Shown piece by piece: positions 51,717-58,937 of a stretch of 64,000 bases of DNA. Under the pieces are notes generated by a model. It was not told the origin of the DNA. It ran no database searches and saw only the letters and a program-made list of their open reading frames with translations. A program made the position numbers and the translations under genes. The DNA lies in assembly GCF_039541955.1 (NCBI RefSeq), contig NZ_BAABHF010000035.1, positions 124,001-188,000 on the forward strand, read 5' to 3'. Position 1 is the first letter of the stretch, and every line of letters begins with the position of its first letter. The DNA is from Actinoallomurus oryzae. GTDB taxonomy: Bacteria; Actinomycetota; Actinomycetes; Streptosporangiales; Streptosporangiaceae.

Positions 51717-51731
51717 GGCACTCAGAGTGCC
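51717..51731. terminator. Short palindrome at the end of the MscS gene
   Basis: GGCACTCAGAGTGCC is a perfect inverted repeat just past the MscS stop codon on the minus strand. It may contribute to termination; no T-tract follows. The rest of 51507-51716 contains further short GC hairpins and no gene. Confidence 0.4.
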
Positions 51732-52535
51732 TCAACGCGGACCGGGCTCCTCGGGGGCGTCGCCGTCGTTCGTCTGGGCCGCGATGTGCACGGTCTGGGG
51801 TGTGGAGCCGGTCTGAGCCGGGTCGGCCTCGGCCGGCAGCGCCTGCGCCGTCGCCACCACGCCGGTGGCCGTCGCGGTGGCGGTCGGCGACGCCGTGGCG
51901 CGCGGGCCCACGGCGGCGGACAGCACCTGGGCATTGGGCAGCCGGAACTCCCCGTTCGACGCCTCGATCCGCACGTACGTCAGGCCGATCTCCAGGACCG
52001 TGCCGTCGAACTCCCCGCCGAGCGGCCCGGACCACAGGTGCACGTCGTCGCCGACCATGAACGGCTTGGACAGCAGCAGGACGATGCCGGCGAACAGGTT
52101 CGCGAGCGTCTGCTGGGCCGCGATGCCGACGAGTACACCGGTCAGGGCGCCGCCGAGCACGAGCTGCCCGACGGGCAGGCTGAGCAGTTGCAGGGTGAGC
52201 ACGAGGGTGGCGAGCCCGCAGATGAGCACGATCAGCAGCCGCACCATCGTCGCGTGCGTGGTGCCGATGCGCGGCAGCAGGATGTCACGCGCCCGCCCGG
52301 AGAGCCCCAGCGTGGCGCCGAACCCGAACACGAAGAACGCCGCGGCGCAGCCCGCCGCGGCCAGTTCGAGGGGAAGGCTGCCGTGCACGTCTCGCGAGTG
52401 CTGCCGGGCGAGGATCGACCCGATCATGGCGAACACGGCCAGGAGCAGCGCGAAGATCGACCGCCATGGCCGTGCGCGGTTCCGTACCTTGGCCACCTGT
52501 TCCACCAACTGGTCGACCATCTGCGTCTGGTTCAC
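51732..52535 (-). CDS. Small-conductance mechanosensitive channel (MscS family)
   Basis: 267 aa. Helices near 20-40 (SIFALLLAVFAMIGSILA), 50-70, 90-115 (VRLLIVLICGLATLVLTLQL) and the pore helix GGALTGVLVGIAAQQTLANL continuing FAGIVLLLSKPFMVGD, followed by the MscS beta domain (GTVLEIGLTYVRIEASNGEF, RLPNAQVL). It is short: the large C-terminal cage is replaced by a Thr/Ala-rich low-complexity tail of about 60 residues. GTG 52535 has GAGGAG seven bases upstream. Probably protects against osmotic downshock. Confidence 0.9.
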   Translation of the reverse strand: MNQTQMVDQLVEQVAKVRNRARPWRSIFALLLAVFAMIGSILARQHSRDVHGSLPLELAAAGCAAAFFVFGFGATLGLSGRARDILLPRIGTTHATMVRLLIVLICGLATLVLTLQLLSLPVGQLVLGGALTGVLVGIAAQQTLANLFAGIVLLLSKPFMVGDDVHLWSGPLGGEFDGTVLEIGLTYVRIEASNGEFRLPNAQVLSAAVGPRATASPTATATATGVVATAQALPAEADPAQTGSTPQTVHIAAQTNDGDAPEEPGPR

Positions 52536-52831
52536 CCGCGAACTCCTCCACGCGGTCGAGGCATTCCGCCACTCCGGCCCCAACCGTATCGGCGGTGCGG
52601 CGAGCCTCTGCCGCGCGGTCCGCGCTCGCGCGTGGTACGTGCGGGGCCATTGTCGTACGGATCCGTACGGTTGTCTCCCACCTGATCGGCCCAGCCCGTG
52701 GCCGCCCGCTCCGTACGCCGGACGAGGGGACCTCACCGGGGACGCGGCTGGGGCATCACCGGGGGCGCGGAGTTATCCACAACCCGCCCCTTCGACCCAC
52801 GGACGGCCCGGGCGCCTTCTAAAGTGGCCGC

Positions 52832-54682
52832 ATGACCGCCCCGGCTCTCGATCTTCACGACAGCGACGCCTCGCAGGTGCTGCGACGGGTCTTCGGCTAC
52901 GACGAGTTCCGCGAGGGGCAGCGCGAGATCATCGAGCACGTCGTGGCCGGGGGCGACGCCCTCGTGCTGATGCCGACGGGCGGCGGCAAGTCCCTGTGCT
53001 ACCAGATCCCCGCCCTCGTACGGCGCGGCACCGGCGTGGTCATCTCCCCGCTCATCGCGCTCATGCAGGACCAGGTCGACGCGCTGCGCGCCCTCGGCGT
53101 GCGGGCCGACTTCCTCAACTCCTCGCTCGACTACGACCAGCAGCGCGTGGTGGAGGCGACGTTCCGCGCCGGGGAGCTCGACCTGCTCTACCTCGCGCCG
53201 GAGCGGCTGCGGCTGGAGTCGACGCAAAAGATGCTCGACGGCGGCGACATCGCGCTGTTCGCGATCGACGAGGCGCACTGCGTCTCCCAGTGGGGCCACG
53301 ACTTCCGGCCCGACTACCTCGCGCTGTCCGCCCTGCACGAGCGCTGGCCCGACGTGCCGCGGATCGCTCTCACCGCGACCGCCACCCCGGCCACCCACCA
53401 GGAGATCGCCACCCGCCTGCGGCTGGAAGACGCCCGTCACTTCGTGGCGAGCTTCGACCGGCCCAACATCCAATACCGCATCACGCCGAAGAACGACCCG
53501 AAGCGCCAGCTCCTGGAGCTGCTGCGCACCGAGCACGCCGGCGACGCGGGCATCGTCTACTGCCTGTCGCGCAGCTCCGTAGAGAAGATCGCCGAGTTCC
53601 TGATGGCGAACGGCATCACGGCGCTCCCCTACCACGCGGGCCTCGACGCCGGCACACGCGCGGCCAACCAGGCACGGTTCCTGCGCGAGGACGGCGTCGT
53701 GATCGTGGCGACGATCGCGTTCGGCATGGGCATCGACAAGCCGGACGTGCGTTTCGTCGCCCACCTCGACCTGCCCAAGTCCGTCGAGGGCTACTACCAG
53801 GAGACCGGTCGCGCCGGGCGTGACGGGCTACCGTCGACGGCGTGGCTGGCGTACGGCCTGCAGGACGTCGTCCAGCTCCGCAAACTGATCGATGGTTCCG
53901 AGGGGGACGACGCGCATCGCCGCCGGCAGAGCGGTCACCTGGACTCCATGCTGGCCCTGTGCGAGACGGTGGAGTGCCGGCGGGTGCAGCTGCTCGCCTA
54001 CTTCGGCCAGGAGGGCAAGCCGTGCGGCAACTGCGACACGTGCCTGACGCCGCCCGAGTCCTGGGACGGCACGATCGCCGCCCAGAAGGTGCTGTCGGCG
54101 GTGTACCGGCTCGACCGTGAGCGACGGCAGCGGTTCGGAGCGGGCCACGTCATCGACATCCTCATGGGCAAGAAGACGCCCAAGGTGATCCAGTTCGACC
54201 ACGACGCGCTGACCGTGTTCGGCGTCGGCGCCGACCTGTCGGCGAGCGAATGGCGCGGCGTCGTCCGGCAACTGCTGGCCCGCGGCCTGCTGGCCGTCGA
54301 GGCGAATCACGGCACGCTGGCGCTCACCGAGGCGAGCGCCTCGGTGCTACGCCGCGAACGCGAGGTCCCGATGCGCCGCGAGCCCGAACGCGCCGCGAAG
54401 ACGAAACTCGCCAAGGCCGCGAAGTCCGCCACCGCCCCCGCCGAGCTGACGGAGGAGGCCGCGGCCCTCTTCGAGAAACTCCGCACCTGGCGCGCGGCCA
54501 GCGCGAAAGAACAGGGCGTCCCACCGTACGTCGTGTTCCACGACAAGACCCTCCGCGAGATCGCCACCGTACGCCCGTCCTCCCTGGAGGAGCTGAGCAC
54601 GGTCAACGGCGTCGGCGAGAGCAAGCTGGCAAAGTACGGCCAGCAGATCCTCGACACGCTCGCCGAGCAGCCGGACACCTGA
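52832..54682 (+). CDS. recQ: RecQ-family ATP-dependent DNA helicase
   Basis: 616 aa. Walker A ALVLMPTGGGKSLCYQIPAL near 45-60, DEAH-like FAIDEAHCVSQWGHDFRPD, motif III ALTATATP, motif VI YYQETGRAGRDG. The RQC zinc site is visible as CRRVQLLAYFGQ... CGNCDTC around 380-405, a winged helix follows, and an HRDC domain ends the protein (SLEELSTVNGVGESKLAKYG). 3'-5' helicase acting in recombination and repair. Divergent from the MscS gene (296-bp gap without a gene). Confidence 0.96.
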   Translation: MTAPALDLHDSDASQVLRRVFGYDEFREGQREIIEHVVAGGDALVLMPTGGGKSLCYQIPALVRRGTGVVISPLIALMQDQVDALRALGVRADFLNSSLDYDQQRVVEATFRAGELDLLYLAPERLRLESTQKMLDGGDIALFAIDEAHCVSQWGHDFRPDYLALSALHERWPDVPRIALTATATPATHQEIATRLRLEDARHFVASFDRPNIQYRITPKNDPKRQLLELLRTEHAGDAGIVYCLSRSSVEKIAEFLMANGITALPYHAGLDAGTRAANQARFLREDGVVIVATIAFGMGIDKPDVRFVAHLDLPKSVEGYYQETGRAGRDGLPSTAWLAYGLQDVVQLRKLIDGSEGDDAHRRRQSGHLDSMLALCETVECRRVQLLAYFGQEGKPCGNCDTCLTPPESWDGTIAAQKVLSAVYRLDRERRQRFGAGHVIDILMGKKTPKVIQFDHDALTVFGVGADLSASEWRGVVRQLLARGLLAVEANHGTLALTEASASVLRREREVPMRREPERAAKTKLAKAAKSATAPAELTEEAAALFEKLRTWRAASAKEQGVPPYVVFHDKTLREIATVRPSSLEELSTVNGVGESKLAKYGQQILDTLAEQPDT

Positions 54683-54725
54683 CCCTCGGCCCACCACCGC
54701 CGCGGAGCACAGCCGGCCGATCTCC

Positions 54726-54951
54726 CGGCGGGCGCCAGGTCTCATGCCCCGCCGCGTGGTCCAGGGCCGGAGGATGCGACGCGGCCACGGACGCGGCATG
54801 CCAAGCTCCAGGCTCAACAGCCAACCGACAGGTAGACGTCCGGACGCCAGGTCACATCACCCACCGCGTAATCCACGACCGCAGGACACAACCCGGCCAC
54901 GCACCCGACATGCCAAGCTCCAGGCTCAACAACCAGCCGACAGGTAGACGT
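54726..54951. repeat. Tandem duplication, 112-bp period
   Basis: A 43-bp block beginning CATGCCAAGCTCCAGGCTCA occurs at 54797-54839 and 54909-54951 with two differences. The preceding about 69 bp are also related but more diverged. Conservation is concentrated in the 43-bp block. Function unknown; minus-strand frames across it repeat at protein level but lack a plausible start. Confidence 0.75.
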
Positions 54952-54988
54952 TGGCCGGACGGCCGATGCCACTTCCCGCGTCTGAAGG

Positions 54989-55015
54989 GCGGCCCCTGAC
55001 CGGGTCAGGGGCCGC
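54989..55015. terminator. Perfect GC-rich hairpin
   Basis: 13-bp arms GCGGCCCCTGACC (54989-55001) and GGTCAGGGGCCGC (55003-55015) around one base. No T-tract follows, so rho-independent termination of recQ is only possible, not shown. Confidence 0.5.
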
Positions 55016-55107
55016 CTGCGGCCCCGGGCGTTGCGCCCCACCATGGCGTGGCGGCGCCGGCCGTCCCTCGCCGGGGCCGTGCCATGCGCCACGCGGCTGA
55101 CGACCCC

Positions 55108-55168
55108 GGCGCGGCGAGCGCGGCGCGGCAAACGCGGCGCGGCGAGCGCGGCGAGCGCGGCGCGGACA
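55108..55168. repeat. GCGGCGAGC/GCGGCGCGG simple repeat
   Basis: Short tandem units of 9-14 bases (GCGGCGAGC, GCGGCGCGGCAAAC, GCGGCGCGGCGAGC) repeated over about 60 bp. Noncoding, upstream of the GNAT gene. Confidence 0.7.
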
Positions 55169-55312
55169 GGCCGTATTCCGGGAAATGGCACCCGTAACCT
55201 CTCTGCCCTCGATAGTCGCTTGACCAGGGCTTTCGTTTTTGAACCGGCGCCCATGCCTGAGACGCCCGGCTCGCCGGCAGCGCGCCGCGACCCGACGGGG
55301 AGGACCACCACC

Positions 55313-55843
55313 GTGAACACGCAGGTACGGATCATCGTTTGCCGCGAGGAGGATGTCGACCGGCTGGAGCTGCGGATACCGTCTCCGGGCGAGAACCGCC
55401 TCCATGCCCGCCGCTTCGGGCGCCAGCAGGAGGGCTTGAGCACCTACCTGGTGGCCTGGCTGAATGATGTCCCGGTCGGGTCTGGCGAGATTCGATGGGG
55501 CGGTTGCGCCGCCGCCGAGGTCCAGGCGGCCTATCCGGGCTGCCCCGAGGTGAACGGCCTGAGCGTGTGGCCCCCCGAGCTGCGCTCGCAGGGCATCGGG
55601 ACAGCGCTGCTACGCGCTGCGGAGCAACGAGTCCGGGAACACGGCGATGCGCTGATCGGGCTGGGCGTCAACGATGACAACCCCGCCGCTGCGGCGCTCT
55701 ATCTACGCCTGGGCTACCAGGAGACCGGATGCCACTACCTGGACCGCTACGACTACCTCGACGCGGACGGGGCCCGTCATCAGGCCGCCGATCCGAGCCG
55801 CTTCCTGGTGAAACCCGTGGACGGGGGCACGACGATGACGTGA
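55313..55843 (+). CDS. GNAT-family N-acetyltransferase
   Basis: 176 aa. Acetyl-CoA binding motif A: VNGLSVWPPELRSQGIGTAL, LRAAEQRVREHG; motif B: GVNDDNPAAAALYLRLGYQE, then YLDRYDYLD. Substrate not identifiable. GTG 55313 has GGGGAGG nine bases upstream. The gene is alone, facing the HTH regulator on the other strand. Confidence 0.9.
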   Translation: MNTQVRIIVCREEDVDRLELRIPSPGENRLHARRFGRQQEGLSTYLVAWLNDVPVGSGEIRWGGCAAAEVQAAYPGCPEVNGLSVWPPELRSQGIGTALLRAAEQRVREHGDALIGLGVNDDNPAAAALYLRLGYQETGCHYLDRYDYLDADGARHQAADPSRFLVKPVDGGTTMT

Positions 55844-55910
55844 CACCCACGGCTCACCGCCGCCGACCGTGGCACCGGGAGGGCCGATGGGCCGCGACGA
55901 CTGCGCGGCG

Positions 55911-56573
55911 TCAGGGGCTCAGGCCGAGTTCGCCTGCGCGGAGGCCGGCCTGGAAGCGGGAGTCCGAGTCCAGGGCGCGCAACAGTTCGGCCACCCGGCG
56001 GCGGTAGGTGCGTAGCGAGATGCCCATGCGCCGGGCGGCGACCTCGTCGGTCAGGCCCGCGCCGAGGGTTCGCAGGATCTCCCGGCCGTCCGGGCCGATC
56101 ATCGGCAGCTCCAGCCGGTCGGCCAGGGGCACGGCCGCCTCCCAGGTGGCGTCGAACAGCCCGTGCACCGGGTCGATCAGCCCGGGTGACGTCGTCACGG
56201 TGAACTCCCGGTCGCCGTGCGTCCGCGGGCCCGCCAGGATCATCACCCGGCGGTCGATGATGATGGTCTCGTGCGGGAGGCCGGACTCGCAGATGCGCAC
56301 CTGGGCGCCGACGGCCGCGACCTGGAGCAGCTGCTCGCGCTGTTCGGCGTCGGCCAGCGCGGCCGAGGTGTAGAGCTTGCGCACGGTGAGGGCGCGATCC
56401 TGGACGGCCGGCCGCATCCGGGCGACGATGGCGGCCCGCGTCGAGGGCCGGGACCAGGTGTCCATGTCCGTCGCGGCGCACAGGAACTCCTTGTTCACCC
56501 CGGTGAACAGATGCCCGGCACGCGTGGCGAGGTCCTCCTCGCCGCGGACGGTGATGACCTGGTCGTTCGGCAT
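55911..56573 (-). CDS. TrmB-like/LuxR-type HTH transcriptional regulator
   Basis: 220 aa. The C-terminal 60 residues are a LuxR-like HTH (EILRTLGAGLTDEVAARRMG, ISLRTYRRRVAELLRALDSD). The N-terminal part (about 1-150) resembles the nucleotide/phospholipase-D-like effector domain of actinomycete TrmB-type regulators (VNKEFLCAATDMDTW, ETIIIDRRVMILAG). Divergent from the aldo-keto reductase at 56667, its probable target. GGGG lies before ATG 56573. Confidence 0.86.
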   Translation of the reverse strand: MPNDQVITVRGEEDLATRAGHLFTGVNKEFLCAATDMDTWSRPSTRAAIVARMRPAVQDRALTVRKLYTSAALADAEQREQLLQVAAVGAQVRICESGLPHETIIIDRRVMILAGPRTHGDREFTVTTSPGLIDPVHGLFDATWEAAVPLADRLELPMIGPDGREILRTLGAGLTDEVAARRMGISLRTYRRRVAELLRALDSDSRFQAGLRAGELGLSP

Positions 56574-56666
56574 GGCCCCAGTCTGACGGCGGCCGCGAGC
56601 ACGAGGCAATGGCAGTTTGCTGTCAGCGAATGGCCCCCGTCCGGATTCCGCAGCAGGGTGAATCAC

Positions 56667-57551
56667 ATGACGACGAACATCACGGCCGCCGCGAGCGGCG
56701 AGTTCACCCTGGGCGGCGACCGGCCGGTGCGCCGGATGGGCTTCGGCGCCATGCGCCTTCCTCTCGGCACGTTCGGCGGTCCGCCGCGCGACCCGGAGAC
56801 CGGTATCGCCGTGCTGCGCCGCGCGGTCGAGCTGGGCGTGAACCACATCGACACGGCCGGCTTCTACGCGTGGGACGGCATCGAGGCCAACGACCTGATC
56901 CGCCGGGCGCTGTCCCCGTACGCCGACGACCTCGTGATCGCCACCAAGGTCGGGCCGCTGCGCGGTCCCGACGGCCTGCCGTCCGGCCAGGCCGGGCCGG
57001 ATCGGCTCCGCGAACTGGTCGAGGAGGACCTGCGCGCGCTGGGCCTGGACCGGTTCGACCTGGTGTACCTGCGGATCGGCGGCATGTCGCGGGACCCGGA
57101 GGAGTCGCTCGGCGAGCGGTTCGCCGTACTCGCCGAGCTGCGCGAGGAGGGCCTGATCCGGCACTTGGGCATCAGCAACGTGGGCGCCGAGCAGCTCGCG
57201 GAGGCGCGGTCCATCGCCCCGGTCGCGGCGGTGCAGAACCACTTCCACGTGCACCACGCCGACGACCTCGAGCTGCTCCACCAGTGCGAGGAACTGGGCG
57301 TGGCGTACGTGCCGTACTTCCCGCTGGGCGGAGGCGACCGTCCCCTGGACGCCGAACGCCTGGCGAAGGTCGCCGCCCGACACGACGCCACCGCGGCCCA
57401 GGTCGCGCTGGCCTGGCTGCTCGCGCTGTCCCCGGTGATGCTCGCCATCCCCGGGACCGGCTCACCCGCACATCTGGAGGAGAACATCGCCGCCTCCAGT
57501 CTCACCCTGACCGAAGAGGATTTGGCCGACCTCGCGGCGCAGAACGCCTGA
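56667..57551 (+). CDS. Aldo/keto reductase with non-canonical catalytic His position
   Basis: 294 aa AKR barrel: MGFGAMRLPLGTF, HIDTAGFYAWDGIEANDLIR (Asp and Tyr), VIATKVGPLRGPDG (Lys), HLGISNVGAEQLAEARSIAP, QVALAWLLALSPVMLAIPGT. The usual QLH motif that supplies the active-site His reads YLRIGG, so His is replaced by Arg. Many AKRs of this actinomycete subgroup share that loss and may differ in chemistry. AGGGTG precedes the ATG. The gap to the divergent regulator holds the imperfect repeat TGGCAG/CTGTCA. Confidence 0.9.
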   Translation: MTTNITAAASGEFTLGGDRPVRRMGFGAMRLPLGTFGGPPRDPETGIAVLRRAVELGVNHIDTAGFYAWDGIEANDLIRRALSPYADDLVIATKVGPLRGPDGLPSGQAGPDRLRELVEEDLRALGLDRFDLVYLRIGGMSRDPEESLGERFAVLAELREEGLIRHLGISNVGAEQLAEARSIAPVAAVQNHFHVHHADDLELLHQCEELGVAYVPYFPLGGGDRPLDAERLAKVAARHDATAAQVALAWLLALSPVMLAIPGTGSPAHLEENIAASSLTLTEEDLADLAAQNA

Positions 57552-57566
57552 GCGGCGTTCGCCGCC

Positions 57567-57830
57567 TCAGTCCCGGCACGATCGCGCGATCGTGCCGGGC
57601 AGCAGGTCCTCCTTCGTCAAGCCCCGGAACAGCAGTGCGAGCCGGTCGGTGCCGGCCCCGGTGAGCTCGACCCAGACGTCGTCCACCCGCACGATCCCCG
57701 CGTCGGTGTGCAGGCAGACGGTGTCGCCACTGGTGACCTGGCCAGAGACGAGCGTCCCCACGGCAACGGCGCCGCGCCCGGAAATCACGAACGCCCGCTC
57801 GACGACGAAATGAAAATCCTGAGTAGGCAT
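57567..57830 (-). CDS. Stand-alone EF-Tu domain II-like protein
   Basis: 87 aa beginning MPTQDFHFVVERAFVISGRG. The pattern VERAFVISGRGAVAVGTLVS, GQVTSGDTVCLHTDAGIVRV and VELTGAGTDRLALLFRGLTK follows domain II of EF-Tu/SelB GTPases. No GTPase domain is present or nearby. Such orphan barrels may bind RNA or regulate a translation factor; function unknown. ATG 57830 is used; a GTG at 57896 would add an atypical N-terminus. It lies downstream of the convergent AKR gene. Confidence 0.8.
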   Translation of the reverse strand: MPTQDFHFVVERAFVISGRGAVAVGTLVSGQVTSGDTVCLHTDAGIVRVDDVWVELTGAGTDRLALLFRGLTKEDLLPGTIARSCRD

Positions 57831-57935
57831 GAGCCCATGATCCCCGCGCACCCGCTGCGCCCAGAGTGCGGCGGTTGCTGTGAGCGGCACCCTCACCGGG
57901 GCCTGGCATGGTGAGGGGCCCCCTCACAGGGCGCG

Positions 57936-58937
57936 TTAGGCGGCGGCCTCGCCCGGGTCGGCGCGCTCGCGGGAGAGGGCTTCGCGCAAGGCTGCGGCGG
58001 TGCCCTCTGGCGGCAGGTCGGTGACGTAGGCGCCTGCGGCGAGTTCGCTGCCGGCCAAATACTTGCGCTTCGTCGCGGTTCGGTATGGCGGTGACAACTC
58101 CAGGTGGAGGTGCGTGAGGTCGCCGTGGCCGCCGGTCGCGGGCTCCTGGTGCACCGCCATGACGTACGGCATGGAGAAGCCGAACAGGCCGTCGTAGGCG
58201 ACCAGCACCCGCTTGAGCACGTGTGCCAGGTCGTCGCGTTCCGGCGCGGTGAGCGAGGGCAGGGCCGGCGCGTGGCGGCGGGCGCTGATGTACACCTGGT
58301 ACGGGAACCGCGCCCAGAACGGCACATACGCCGCGAACGCGTCACCACAGACGACGAGCCGTTCGCTCGTCTCCTCGCGTATCACCAGGTCGCACCACAC
58401 GCACGAGCCGTGCTCGGCCCGGTACCGCCGGGCGGCGGCGATCTCCTGCGCCGGGATCGGCGGAATGTCCGGGTAGCCGTAGATCTGGCCGTGCGGATGG
58501 TTGAGGGTGACGCCGATCTCCTCGCCCTTGTTCTCGAACGGGAAGACATAACCGATCTCGGGGCGCCGGCCGAGCACGGTCGTCCGGTCGGCCCAGACGT
58601 CCACGAGGGAGCGCAGCCGGGCGACCGGCAGCTCGGTCAGCGTGGCGTCGTGATCACCGGTGAACACCACGACCTCCGCCCGGCCCACGGCGGGCGCGAC
58701 CGGGGTCAGCGCGTCACCGGCCACCGACGGCTCCGGCGGGTCGGCGGTGAACGACGGGAACCGGTTGTCGAAGGTGACCAGGTCGTACGAGGCGGCCGGG
58801 ATCTCGGTCGGTGGCCCGCCGGGCGTGGTCGGGCACAGCGGGCACTGGTCGGCGGGCGGGAGGAACGTGCGGTTCTGCCGATGGGTGGCGAAGGTGACCC
58901 ACTCGCCGCGGGTCGGGTCGTATCTCCGCTCCGTCAT
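57936..58937 (-). CDS. galT: Galactose-1-phosphate uridylyltransferase
   Basis: 333 aa. Zinc motif CPLCP near residue 33, HIT-type active site GVTLNHPHGQIYGYPDIPP (nucleophile in HPHGQ), second zinc-like CVWCDLV, and VYISARRHAPALPSL. It converts galactose-1-phosphate with UDP-glucose to UDP-galactose (Leloir pathway). Its ATG overlaps the GH2 stop codon (ATGA), so galactose released by the beta-galactosidase is probably its substrate source. No galK or galE follows in the window. Confidence 0.95.
   Translation of the reverse strand: MTERRYDPTRGEWVTFATHRQNRTFLPPADQCPLCPTTPGGPPTEIPAASYDLVTFDNRFPSFTADPPEPSVAGDALTPVAPAVGRAEVVVFTGDHDATLTELPVARLRSLVDVWADRTTVLGRRPEIGYVFPFENKGEEIGVTLNHPHGQIYGYPDIPPIPAQEIAAARRYRAEHGSCVWCDLVIREETSERLVVCGDAFAAYVPFWARFPYQVYISARRHAPALPSLTAPERDDLAHVLKRVLVAYDGLFGFSMPYVMAVHQEPATGGHGDLTHLHLELSPPYRTATKRKYLAGSELAAGAYVTDLPPEGTAAALREALSRERADPGEAAA

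Larger units (their letters stand above)
54683..55312. other. Repeat- and hairpin-rich intergenic region
   Basis: No convincing gene in 630 bp. It contains the 112-bp tandem duplication, a perfect GC hairpin and a GCGGCGAGC-type simple repeat, each listed separately. The last 100 bp include AT-richer DNA (ttcgtttttgaa) that probably belongs to the promoter of the GNAT gene. Confidence 0.6.

Noticed and set aside
54726..54951. Riboswitch or known structured RNA
   Set aside because: The block does not match a riboswitch consensus that I can recognise, and no gene starts in a suitable position right after it.
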